From the NCBI RefSeq assembly GCF_964204645.1, contig NC_134025.1, positions 10,731,001 to 10,795,000 on the forward strand: 64,000 bases of DNA, given 5' to 3'. The position numbers and the translations under genes are program-made. Shown here one piece after another: positions 1 to 11,500 of the stretch. The stretch's first letter is position 1; the number at the start of each line of letters is the position of its first letter. The notes beneath the pieces were generated by a model. That model searched no databases. It had not been told where the DNA came from and saw only the letters and a program-made list of their open reading frames with translations. The stretch comes from Tubulanus polymorphus (Eukaryota > Nemertea > Palaeonemertea > Tubulaniformes > Tubulanidae).

Positions 1-220
1 CTAAAAACTAGACAAAAATTTCTAATTGCCTGTTTCTCAAAATTAGAGGACTTTTTAAGGAGTTTTGAGCATTTCTATTTTGAAGGGGTTTATAAGAGGT
101 CGTATGGACCTTGTCTTTTGTTCCCCTAACGACTTCAACAATGACTGGTATTCAGAATATCAGGGACCCTGTTATAGGTAATGGAGGTATGGCTCTCTTT
201 GCCGTGATATTTGTTCTAAC

Positions 221-514
221 CTTTTTACGTGTGTAGTTGATAAATTTGATATACGAATAGTAATCCATTTGATGTATCTCAACGAATGATTTGATATTAA
301 AATGATGCACGTCTATGCAGTGTTGAAACACATTTTCAAAGCCATGAAATTTTTCATCGCAAAACAAACACATAACTTCGTCTTCAAGATCTTCATCTTG
401 TTGATGCCAATCGTCCCATACATCGTCATTGGTGATGGCTTCTTCATCGTCAGACTGATCTGATAACTCAGGCAATGAATCATCGGACTTAATCATCTTG
501 ACATTTACTTGCAA
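221..514 (-). CDS. PRMT3: PRMT3 (protein arginine methyltransferase 3), first coding exon, partial
   Basis: N-terminal exon of ribosome-associated arginine methyltransferase 3, which in other animals methylates ribosomal protein S2 in the cytosol. The 98 codons start with an acidic segment (LPELSDQSDDEE, residues 14-25). A single C2H2 zinc finger follows, with C49, C52, H65 and H70 or H71, and then HFNIKSFVEIHQMDYYSYIK, the block that follows the finger in PRMT3. The catalytic methyltransferase domain is not in the window and must lie beyond the left edge. I end the exon at 221, where AAAAAG is followed by the donor GTTAG; a second GT ten bases upstream is possible. M1 is chosen as start, with M7 as an in-frame alternative. 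The gene is head-to-head with HTATSF1, so the spacer may hold a shared promoter region. Confidence 0.85.
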
Positions 515-601
515 CTGCTGTCTAGAGTCTAGAGAAGATAAAAAGAAGACATGATTTCACGATGCCGATGATGGCGATGCGATGGACTATCCCCTCCTCC
601 G

Positions 602-779
602 CAGTGGCGTTGGAAGTGCAGCCACTGCAGCGGCCAAAGCCGCGGCAATAATTTACTGAATGACGTTTTTTTTTATACCACGTTTTTAAAGAAATTTATT
701 CAATTCGCTGCGGCAATATTAAGAATCTGACCAAAATTGGTATTTGGCCGCAGCAATAAATAAAACATTGCTTCCAACG
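602..779. mobile_element. Short TIR element, family 1 (CAGTGGCGTTGGAAG), copy 1
   Basis: Begins CAGTGGCGTTGGAAGTGCAG and runs to TTGCTTCCAACG. It is clearly similar along its length to 20886-21061 and, more weakly, to 14440-14573. It codes for nothing. Its 3' end lacks the terminal CGCCTG seen in the copy at 20886 and abuts the foldback element that begins near 777, so it may have been cut by that insertion. Confidence 0.6.
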
Positions 780-847
780 AGAGAAATCCCACAATAACGA
801 AGCCATGATTGAAAATTCGGCTATATCAGAATGATTATATTTGAGGA

Positions 848-889
848 GCAACGTTTCGGCTAATACCTGTTAGCCATCATCAGGCGTAC
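848..889 (-). ncRNA. Hammerhead ribozyme-like motif (minimal, Penelope type), copy A minus strand
   Basis: On the minus strand the order is ACGC, CTGATGA (883-877), a 6-bp stem GGCTAA/TTAGCC with a six-base loop, GAAA (857-854), then CGTT. This is the invariant hammerhead core with a good stem II. Stem III would be only ACGT, which is self-complementary, so activity would need two molecules. Stem I is weak, about 2 bp. The core is read from the sequence; cleavage is untested. Confidence 0.55.
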
Positions 890-922
890 TGATGATGGCT
901 AACAGGTGTTAGTCGAAACGTC
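889..922 (+). ncRNA. Hammerhead ribozyme-like motif, copy A plus strand, probably decayed
   Basis: CTGATGA at 889-895, a 7-bp stem GGCTAAC/GTTAGTC with one G-U pair, and GAAA at 915-918 followed by CGTC. This is the other arm of the foldback. The bases before CTGATGA (GCGTA) do not pair with those after the expected cleavage site (ACTCC), so stem I is lost and the motif is probably inactive. Confidence 0.4.
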
Positions 923-1069
923 ACTCCTCAAATACAATCATTCTGATATAGCCGAATTTTCAATCATGGCTTCGTTATTGTGGGATTTCTTTCGTTATCA
1001 TCATACACGGATAGTGTGTATCTTCTCTCGTCTAATTCTATTCAGTAAATAGTAATTCACTATCAGCCC

Positions 1070-1370
1070 ATTGCTGAATTTGAGCTGAAAAAGAGCTGAA
1101 TTATGAGCGGAAAATGGACTGAAAATGAGCTGGAAATAAGCAGAAAATTGTGTGGCTGAAAACCAGCTGAAAAAAGGCGGAATTTATATATGTCTGAAAA
1201 TTCAGCTAGATTTCAGCTCTAATTACGCCTGGCAACAAAAGGCTGAAAATCAGCAGAAATATTGAAATATTTTCTGGCTGAAATTGAGCTGAAAAAGAGC
1301 TTAATTTGGTACTCCGCAGTGTTCTATTTCAGCTGATATTCAGCTCAATTTCAGCCTGAAATTCCTAATA
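1070..1370. repeat. Degenerate AGCTGAAA-rich low-complexity repeat
   Basis: AGCTGAAA and variants (GCTGAAAA, GCTGGAAAT) recur many times from 1075, and the reverse complement (TTCAGCT) recurs near the end (1200-1220, 1325-1365). The arrangement is irregular and looks like an old minisatellite or a simple foldback. There is no coding potential. Confidence 0.5.
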
Positions 1371-2286
1371 CTTTAGAGTTGCATTATCATTAACGAAAAA
1401 AACTTCATTGTTTAAAGTTATGTTTGATTAATCCTACTTCAAAGTTCATGGAAGAAAGGAGTCCAAGATTAATTAGGTATAGTGATACTCCAATATACTT
1501 TGTTGATTGCTGCAGGGGAGATCCAGGCAATATTGCTTCTCCGACTCAATTCCAACGCGCCTGCTCCGTGCTTGTCAAAGGTAAACGGCACGGGCCTGTA
1601 CTACTTTTAGGGAGTATTCCTACAGTAGGCAACACAAAAAGTTCATGGACCAGCACAGATTTAAGCAGAAATACAGTAGTCAGTCACTTCTTACGGGTTA
1701 TAAATTCTTAATCTTACCGGCTTCAAAGCGCCATGTGGATTTGTTTTGCTTCCGGGTTTTATAGAGACTGTTTCGGAAAGAGCAAAATATCAGCTGCCCA
1801 ATACCTGCAGTTTGGATCAACTTAAATTAATTGAAATCTTACACGCACTCATTCATCTAAATAGTGCTAAGATGAATAACGGAATATTGAATATTTATTA
1901 ATATAAATATTACTACACGTCATTTTCCGGTATATCACGAAAAACACTTCAAAAGGATTTAAGGGTTTTGATTTCACAAACTGTTTATCTTTGTCAACTC
2001 CAAGATGGCGCTTCGTGAAATAAATTGATATTTTCGTAATTTTTTTGGCTTTAAAAATCTAAATTACGAGGCCTTAATGCTGATAATCATATTAAATTTG
2101 ACTAGCTAAACGAATTAAGGTGAATATATGCTATCTTAGGTTAAATAAGGACGGTTGTCGTTGAATGGTCGAGCCTTGAACTTAGAAAAGCATGCACACC
2201 AGTCGAAATCAAATTTTGTCAAATCAAATATGCTTGATGCCCCAATTCAATTAATTCGCTTTATTGAACCTGTCAGTTTATAACAA

Positions 2287-2322
2287 CATAGAACTCAAAT
2301 CAATTTTGATTTGAGTTCTATG
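2287..2322. repeat. Perfect 16-bp hairpin with 4-base loop
   Basis: Arms CATAGAACTCAAATCA and their exact complement, separated by ATTT. It lies 250 bases upstream of the HTATSF1 start codon. No function can be assigned; it could be the relic of a very short foldback element. Confidence 0.6.
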
Positions 2323-2572
2323 ATTACAATTATCAAATCAGCAGAAACATGTCGATAATTCCACATTCCAGATGTTTTGACATGAGGACGTTTTGACCGT
2401 AATTCGATGCACCCACCAGTATTTTTTTTGGCCAATGAAATTCAGAAATCTGGTTGAGGTCACTTACTTTGCCTATGACATGTCGTTTTCTATCTAAAGG
2501 ATGATTGGTTGTCAACTCGAACTTCTTATCAACCGTAATAAGAAAGAATAATGCATCTCAATTGTTTTGTAG

Positions 2573-5500
2573 ATGACTGACGCTAATGACGATTTTAAGA
2601 AACAGTTGGAACAAGAAGAATTTGCACGTCAGCAAGATAATGAGAGCCGATCACAGACTTATACCGATAAAGATGGAACTGTTTTTGAATGGGATTCCGT
2701 GAAGAAGGCTTATTTCCCAAAGGTTAGCTTTGAACCAAAAATTTTTTTCGAAAATCGCTTTTAAACTTTGTACATAGTGGGTTTTAAACTTATCAGGCAT
2801 ATGAATTAATCTGTAGAACATGCATTTGTCTTACTTAAGATTATTAATTCATTACCATTTATTTCACCGCGCTTGATATCATTTTAATTTGGTAAATTTC
2901 ATTGGGCTGTAAGCACAGCTACTTAGGAAATATGAAGCCCAGTCTCTACTAGAGATATGGCATAGAACATCACAAGAATAGCACCCTTGTTTTTATCAAT
3001 CTTATAATATATATATAATATATAATTTTATTTTTCCATTTTGAATTATGATAATCGTACAAAGTAATACAAATACAAATAATTATAATCGAAATGGCTA
3101 TATATTCTTACTCTAAGTCCATGATATCAAACTCAGGACTTAGGCTAAGTCTAACTTTACACATGGCTGTAAATTCCAAACTGGAAATTTACTAGACATG
3201 ATTTTGTAATCTTATTTAACTGAGACCACTATGTTTCAGCTATTTACAATATCAGCCATCATCAGTTGGAAATCTAGTGCATGACTTCATATTCATCTTC
3301 AGTTGATACAGCTGTTTTACTTACCAGCCATGGCTGTAAATCCTTGTTAATTGAACAGTATTAGAATGAACTCAGATCAGACTTAAATTTAATCTTGATG
3401 TAATCTTGAAAGCTTTCCTGCTTTACAGGTGTATGAATTGTCTTTATATTTGTAGACTAGATAAGTCTATTTATCGAATTCATTGATACTTATTTAAGGA
3501 AATGAGAAAATTTTCTTCTTCGTACTTCAGATTGATGAGGATTTCATCGCCAATTACCAGCTGAACTTCGGGGTGTCCGAAACAGAGAAAGCCAAAAATA
3601 ATGGCAACACAGGTGGAGGGAATAGTAGTACTGCGCCGCAACAACAGGCGTCCAGTTCCGGCGAATCTTCGAATCAAAATTCCGAGTATACCTGGGACGA
3701 TTATTGTCGATATTATCAGTATTATTACGGTACGTTGCCGCCCGAGGCGTCGGAGTATTACGGAAAATATGATATGAGCGAATATTACGCACCCGAGGCG
3801 GCCGCGAACACGGCGAACGAAACGTCATCGGAAGACTGTCGGGAGAATAGCCAGGGAAGTTCGCAAGAAGAAAAAGTGAGCTCCGAACAAAATAAGAAGA
3901 ATGAAAAAGACGATGCAGCGAAAGCTGGCGATAAAAGGAAAAGACCTGAGGGTAAATAATGGATTAAAAAAAGACTAATCTATAGTGCTCATTCTTCTAA
4001 CTTTTTACTCTGGAATTATGTGTGCTATGTATAACTCAAAAGTAAATACCATAAAAGCAATGCAGTTTTGATTGTCATTTATCCACTTGATAACTCTAAC
4101 CAACTTTTGAACAACTTGCCCAAAACCTGTGTGCATGACATTGTCATCAGTTTGTGATTTGTTAAATTATTTGATTCAGCACTTGGGTTGAAGGGGGAAC
4201 TCTTCCTGCTCAGGTTTTTAAAAGTAGGGATTGTATTGTACAGACTATTAAGGACATTTAGGAAATTCAGTAATACCCCAGTATCTTGCAGTTTTTGTGC
4301 CTCATCGACGAGTCCACTTCTTCAGAAATTGATGCCTTGATTGCGAAATTGCCTGAATGATTGAAACGTTACTTGCAGGTTGGTTTAAAGTGGACGACGA
4401 GAAAAATACGAATGTCTATGTGAGTGGATTACCGTCCAATACGACCGAAGAGTCGTTTCTCGAACTGATGAGCAAATATGGCATGATAATGCACGATCCT
4501 TTCACCCGGAAACCGAAAATCAAACTGTACAAAGATGAAAATGGGGAGGTGAAAGGTGATGGCCGATGTTGCTTTATAAAGGTTTGTATTTAACTATTCA
4601 GTAAACTCTGTCTTATTCGGTTTGCACTGAGATTAAATATTTGATGTTTGACAGCTCACTGAATCGACAATCAGTAAAAAAGAAGGCGAAAACCTCTTAC
4701 TTTGTTAGGTTTCAATTTCCAAGTACTAAACATACAATGTACAGAAAATGGAGTAGGTGCGTGGACACGTAATGAATCAACATTATTCATTAACATTTCA
4801 TTAACAAGCATTTAATCAATTATGCTAGGTAGGCCTGCATCTCTGTGGCTAAAACAGATGAACCTACCCTAGGTATCACTCAGCATGTAACCTATCGCTA
4901 TTCTCGGGGAAGCATTTCAAGCTCATTTTGGAGCCTTCCACACTTCCCAGCCTCCCACACTATTCGTCTGTTGTCCATCGACCTGTGGACAGAATCTAGT
5001 TTTTTTTGGGGGGGAGGTTTCGATACGCTTTGATGTATGGTATTGGTTAATGTACGTGTCTATCTAGTTTTTTTGGGGGGAGGTTTTGATACGCTTTGAT
5101 GTATGGTATTGGTGAATGCACGTGTCTATCTAGTTTTTTTGGGGGGGAAGGTTTCGATACGCTTTGATGTATAGTATTGGTTAATGTACGTGACTATCTA
5201 CCCTAGTCGCATCTGCAGCCCTTAGATTGGAATAAAGAATCAAGATGGTCAGCTTGTGGCCAAGTTGTTGTTCAGCAAATCAGCACATTTTTGAAGTTTT
5301 CATTGGAAATTTTGGAGACGCACCCTAGTATATTTGCGACAGTGTATCTCTTGAACCGCTGTTATTTTGCAACACCATAGCTTAATTGCGGGATAGTTCC
5401 ATGATTTGCCGTTAGGTGTCGTATGCATTTTCTCATGTCCTTAAGCTACGATGTAGCTAATTTGTGATACCCTGACTACAAAGTAGAACTTGTTTGTTGC

Positions 5501-8500
5501 ACCGTTGCTTATTTGCACAATAGTTCATAACACTGTCAAAAGATGGCGCACTAGTAGGCTAACTTCAAACGTATTCATCAACAACAAAAACCAATGAAGA
5601 ATAGATTACTTCTGAATTGAAAGATAGTAATTCATGTAAATCTCTTAGGCCTAAGCATTTGTACTGCCTGTTTTTGTTTTTGCTTGAAATCGATGGATTA
5701 GATTGTGTTGATTTATTGATAATAAAGTGTTGAGTCTAAAATCGCAATTCAAACTGACGAATTTTCAAAAGCGCTTACTTTTGGAAAAATTTAGATTAGT
5801 CCAAACTTTCCAGATAAAATCCTGAAAGTGTTGAAAAAGTACTTTCTATTTTGGACTCGATGTCATCACAGAAAATTTCCGCAAATATTATCGTGATCTA
5901 TTGTGTCTTTCCAGTTGAAACTTGGTAAAAATCTATGAACGCTTACATCTTTCAAAAGAAATCTTAAAGGAGTAATGAAGAGTTTAAAAACAAATTTTCT
6001 TGACCACAAACTATCATCACAATAAGCTCATATTTTGATTGTGAAAGCATCTTCTTATTTCGTGGCTTAATCACTGATTTAGAAAAATGCTGGGAACTTG
6101 TCTTTGGATTCTGGAAAAAAGGCCAGACTTTTGCTTGAGTCTAATTGCTACAAACCCCTGATAGTTATCCTTGGGGGAGGGCGGAAATTGAGTTGAAGTT
6201 AAAAACTGGTCTATTAAATTGGTCCCTGCTTATTGATTTCAGAATGAATCTGTTGTGTTGGCATTGCAAATTCTGGATGGGTCGGACATTGAAGGCCACA
6301 CGATACACGTGGAACGCGCTCAGTTTCAACAGAAAGGTGAATATGATCCGACGAAAAAGAAGAAACTTTCCAACAAAATGAAAAAGAAGCTTAGACAACA
6401 ACAACAAAAGTAAGCAAGAAAAAAATATGACTCAAAATGAAGGAAGCCTATGAAGACTAATAAGTCTTGTCTAATATGCCCATCAACACCAGTGCTTTCT
6501 ATTTGTAACTAGACAGTTAAATGTTTGAATTATTCAAACCTGACTTTGACTACTATTTGAGGGTAACTTCTACTCTTTTCAATGGTCAATTACCGGTACT
6601 CCAAAAAATATCAAAATACTCTCAAAATTGTAAAAAGGTTTTTTAGTTCATTCTCAATTAAACTCCTATTGTGGTGATACAACTGACGCAAATTGTGGTG
6701 ATAACTAATACAAATGTAGAGACCGATGTAGTCAGGTTAGATAATTGTTTGGTTCATTTCTCTTTTAGATTGTTTGATTGGCGACCAGATAAACCATCGG
6801 GATTACGTCTCAAACATGAACGAATTGTGGTCGTAGCCAATGCTTTCGACAGCAAGTCTTTTGAGGTAAGTGTCGATAGATGTCATTCTCTACCTGTTGT
6901 GAAAAGTTTGCTTTATTGCAGTAGTATCGTAAAACAGCTGCTGGTTCCTGTTTTTGGGGCCAGTTATAATGGCAGGGTGGCCACCTTAGCTGGAAATCAG
7001 GGAAGATTCAAGGAATTTTCTTTTCTTTAAAACATCAGGGAGTAGTCAGGAAATTTTGTAAAAAAAGGCTAAAAATCAGGGAAATTTGTTGAGATTGCTA
7101 GATCGTGCATAAAATCAAACAGTTTCCGCCTATGTTTTACGTGTTTGACTGTTAATTGATTGGATTCTTAGCAGATCAGTCGGGGAATGTCCGCAACATG
7201 AATGCCACGGAATACCTGGTAGTCAGAGGAAGAAGCAAGTCAAATAAAAGTGGCCACCCTATACAAGGCAATTGCTTTAAGCCCGCTTAGTGGGGCATTT
7301 AAATAACGTATCTTCAGTCGTCCGATTTCAATGTGTTTCTGAACTCGAGTGATAGGTCTCTGCGCCCGTTTTGATTAGGCCTATGATGAAGTAGGATATT
7401 TTCGTCGTTATTCATGGTGGAACCCGAGGCAGCGTTGAATGTTGAAAGTCCGTCTCGGATAGGCCTAGTTCGTAAGGTACTAACTAACATTCAAATGTCA
7501 AATGAAATGGAAACTTATTTGCTGATTAACTGCGATGATTAAGCTAGTAGTATGCATGGTAGTACTACAGGCAAATATAACTGTTTTAATACCGAATATA
7601 TTGAGGTTATCTCAATATTGATACCTCAGCTTTTGCGCGGAATGCAGCGGAAAAGCGTACGAAGCATAGGAGCACGTTATCTCCCCTAATTCCGCCGTGT
7701 TAAGCGCTGTCTTAGAAGAAACTCGTCTCGCCTGAGCTGAAGCATTCGAGTTATCCGTCGAGAACAAGACTTCGTGTACTCTTTGAGCTTTGAACTTAAC
7801 ATCCATTTTGACAGACCTGCCCTCTCTATAGGCTAGTTTCTAGTCCTACCCATCCAAAACCATAAGGGCGTTCAAAATTAAGATGTCTCAAATGAACACT
7901 TCACATACCAGTAACTGGAATGTTATTCGTCAAGGCACTGACCTGTATATGCTTGTTTCCTCTCTGTCCCTAGAAGAAATTGGTTACAAAAGTTGGCTGG
8001 TTACTGTGTGTCACTTCTGCAGCTATTTCTGCAGAAATATCAGTTTTGAAAAACGCTTTCGCAAATTCGTGGTTTTTTTCGAAATTAGCGTAGTCGATAT
8101 GACGAAAATCGCATGATCAAGCAGACGATCAACCAACAACTTATTATTCCAAAGTTAATTTCCCATTCAATTCAACATAAGCTCCAGGGGCCGGTTGCAT
8201 AGTCATGGCTTAGACTTAAGACAAGTCTAAGACAAACTTAGTTCTATAGCCAGTGGAACACTTAAGACCGGTCTTAAGATTTAAGACCACTTTTGGACTT
8301 AAGTCTCGACTGTGCATCTGGCCCCAGTAGTTTAGCTGATTTTTAAAGAACATTTTCATCATCGGGCTGATGCTTAAAAGTTACTGTTTACCGATTTCTT
8401 CACTTGTTTTAGTGCATGTTGACGGATCGATCTGATTATGGACATTGTCTGTTGTTGCCTTGTTTTCTGTAAAGTCTCTGGTGCAAATTGGTTGACTGCT

Positions 8501-11500
8501 CATTTACAAAATGTGTTAATGTCTACTTGTTTTGTTCGGCGAATATTGTTGTTGAACCAGTTGACGAATGGACCTGATCGTAGACATCCTATGTTGTTTC
8601 CTTGAATTTAGTAGTCAAATTGGTCGACTGTACCCATGGACTCTAAAACGTTTTAGAGTCCATGACTGCACTAACATGTGATGTGATAATGCCTACTTTG
8701 TTTATGCTATGACGCTCAGTTTAAACATGAGCATTTTTGCCGGAGCCAAATTTGAGCACGGTTCTGATTATTGCGTGTGAATTGCAAATGGTTTCGGAAG
8801 TGTCTCACTTCGCTTGATTTAAGCATTGTTTACTATCGAGTGGAGGGTTTGCTTGTGAATGCGCGCTCTCTAATTAGGCACAGGCCAGATTTAACTGGGC
8901 TTTGATATGTTATGTTAAAATTGATAGGTTTCTTCCTTTCTTATTACTTGAGGAAATGTGAAATCATCATCAAAACAATACCACCTCTCTGGTCGGTAGG
9001 CTTTAATTTTAGAGCATGAAACTATCTCCCAACCGGATTCAGATGTTCAAAATTCTTGAATCTCTTTCGAAAGAGGCTTGCTCGTATATTCATTTGAGGG
9101 TGTTTGCGATATTTTTTCAGCAATTATCAACGCCCGATACTAGATAATGAAATTAATAACCAACATTTTTAATGTATTTAGTACAATTCAAAGAATTTTA
9201 TGTTTTACCATTTGCATACTATTTTGAATGTCATCCTAAAAAAGCGCTTATTCAATTTCATTATGACATAGAATTACCGGGTATTAGTACAAACTCTGAT
9301 TTTCAGCTCATATTCGATGAATTGCGAATTAGATTTTGCGTAGTTAGAAGAACGCTTCTTTGCTTTCAGTTGACCGGTTCGGCCGTTGTGTTTGTTTCAA
9401 ACGTAACGGCGGTTGCGATGGGGTCACTTTGTTATCATTTCATACGTAGGTAAATAGAGATCATCGTTGTTCACACAGACGAGGAATTTCGATAAATCCT
9501 TTCGGCGGCGCTGCGATCTATAATTTGCCGTGATGGACAGACGGATGAGTGAGTCGCGGGCCGTATAGCTATCGTAATATGCTAATCAAAATGTCACATA
9601 GGGTATGGCAACCAGAAGACGGTGATCACATCCGTTTGTTCGAGAGACAGTAGCTCGCCCCCTCGGGCTGTCTTCACTTTCTATATAATAGAGCAGATGA
9701 CAGCGATTATAATACGGAACGAGGCATATCATTGAGGCGCTATTCGCTGTCAATCAAACTAACGCTGATAACGGAGAGCACGCTCTTGTTTGAGGCGATC
9801 GTGATATGAAGGGTTCGTCATTTCTGTAACGAACCTGATCTGCAATGAACCCGATCTGCCACCAGTACCATTGCAAATTAGAAAAACCCCTTTTCGCTTT
9901 TTTTTTGATACCGGTATGTAACCAGAATCAAAATCTTAGACTTGAGTTTTGGTTTGGTTGAAATTTTTGGAAGTAAGATTTCCCCAACTATTGTTTTCAA
10001 TGTGTAGCCTTAACAAATGAACTACTGTATTTAAATATATGGAACAGTCATGATTAATTCAGGGTCACTAAGACTCCTTGATTCCTTGTAAATTCCTTCT
10101 AAACCAATAAGCTCCTCGAATATCCTTGAATTTGAGCAAAATGCCCAAAAGTTCTTGAAAACTCCTTGAATTTTGAGAAATTGGCATTTAGAAAATTGTT
10201 GGGTTTTAGGTCTAGTTATTATACACACAGATTATACCATATTAAATGGTTTACTAAGATAAACAGAGCAGATTTAGAAGGAATCTTATCTATAGTAATT
10301 GGGATATGAAAGTGATGCGTACACTTCCTCGAATTTTGAAATTTTTATCCTTCAAAAGTCCTTGAATTCTGGTACGACTAATCTGTAGATACCCTGTAAT
10401 TGACGATAGCTGTCATAAAGAAATTTATCCATAAGAGAATTGCATCTATAATCTTATGATTCATGTTGATGTTAGATATTGTTAATCTCATGAGTCGGCG
10501 GTGTTAATATCCTAAAATATAAGCGTCACGACCTGTATACGTCATTGAAGGGAAATGTTTGATGGTGACTTTGATTTGCTATGACGCATATTGGTTTAAA
10601 CTTATATGAATCTAATTGATGATGAAGTAAATCGTGTTTATTATTGTTATCAAACAAATACGTTGCCATGAGCCGTTACAATTCATTACCAATACATACA
10701 TGGAGTAAGGATCTACCCCCTGAATTCTGTAAAAATCATCTAAGTTAAATAAGACAATTTTTTATTCCTTTCAGTTTTCATTGCATGCAATAAACATGAT
10801 TTTTTTGTTATTTCCATCTTGATCAATCTTGTAGAGTAAGTTTCATTTCTGTTATTATTTGGATCGAATTCATCACAATTTTCACTCCTTCTTTTTTCTC
10901 TGCAATCCTTCCGAGATTTTACGTGGAAAGTAATCGAATAATTTTAAAAAAAATTGTATTTTGTCCCACTTTTTTTTCTTGAAAACATCCGTACTCCAGG
11001 TATTTAGTAAAAAAGGGCCTAATGAACCGGTAATGATTTTGAAAGTAAGTTTCAAATGTTTACAATGTGATGAATAAAGGTACAAAGGCCTATATGGATG
11101 TATTATAATCAGATATTTATGTAGTCCTAATGATATCTTTTGATATCTTTTCAGAGTCAATATCCACTGTTTAGCAGCTTTTTTGACGCCTTATAAAACG
11201 TTACCATTATGAAACCTAAACAATGCTAACCATTCAGCGTCATTTTACAAACGACAGCCGTAAATCGATGTGCAAAACGTCACAGGTTTATGTGTACACA
11301 AACAAGCTATCTGGCAAAATATTATTGACATAGATGTAGAATGGCTTCCTGTGATTATATAATGACCTATATTTGAACGTCGAAATGTTATATTGCATTG
11401 AATATCATTAGCAGAAATGTTATATTGCATTGAATATCATTAGAAGACGTACTGTAATAGTAAAGGATGTATGATAATATCAGAAGCGGCAGGCATAAAT

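Larger units (their letters stand above)
777..1042. mobile_element. Foldback repeat with hammerhead cores, copy A (Penelope-like-associated)
   Basis: A near-perfect inverted repeat from 777 to 995, arms about 100 bases, centred near 885. The arms start with AGAAATCCCACAATAA. After the inverted repeat comes a unique tail (TACACGGATAGTGTGTATCTT) that is also present beside copy B at 29413-29680. The outer half of the arms differs between the two copies although each copy remains self-complementary; the end blocks and the centre are shared. The centre carries hammerhead ribozyme core motifs on both strands. Such paired ribozyme-bearing repeats are known from Penelope-like retroelements; no reverse transcriptase is seen here. 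Confidence 0.6.
515..2572. other. Spacer between PRMT3 and HTATSF1
   Basis: Divergent promoter region and 5' non-coding sequence of both genes, mostly filled by repeats that are listed separately (602-1042, 1070-1370, 2287-2322). The HTATSF1 start codon directly follows an AG, so at least one untranslated HTATSF1 exon should lie here; I could not place it. The stretch 1380-2280 shows nothing I recognise. Its 95-codon plus-strand ORF (1424-1711) has no family signature. Confidence 0.4.

Noticed and set aside
1424-1711. 95-codon plus-strand ORF upstream of HTATSF1
   Set aside because: No splice context, domain or compositional sign of coding; such lengths occur by chance in this much DNA.
9172-9453. 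93-codon plus-strand ORF in HTATSF1 intron 5
   Set aside because: No recognisable domain or clear splice sites, and ordinary intron composition.
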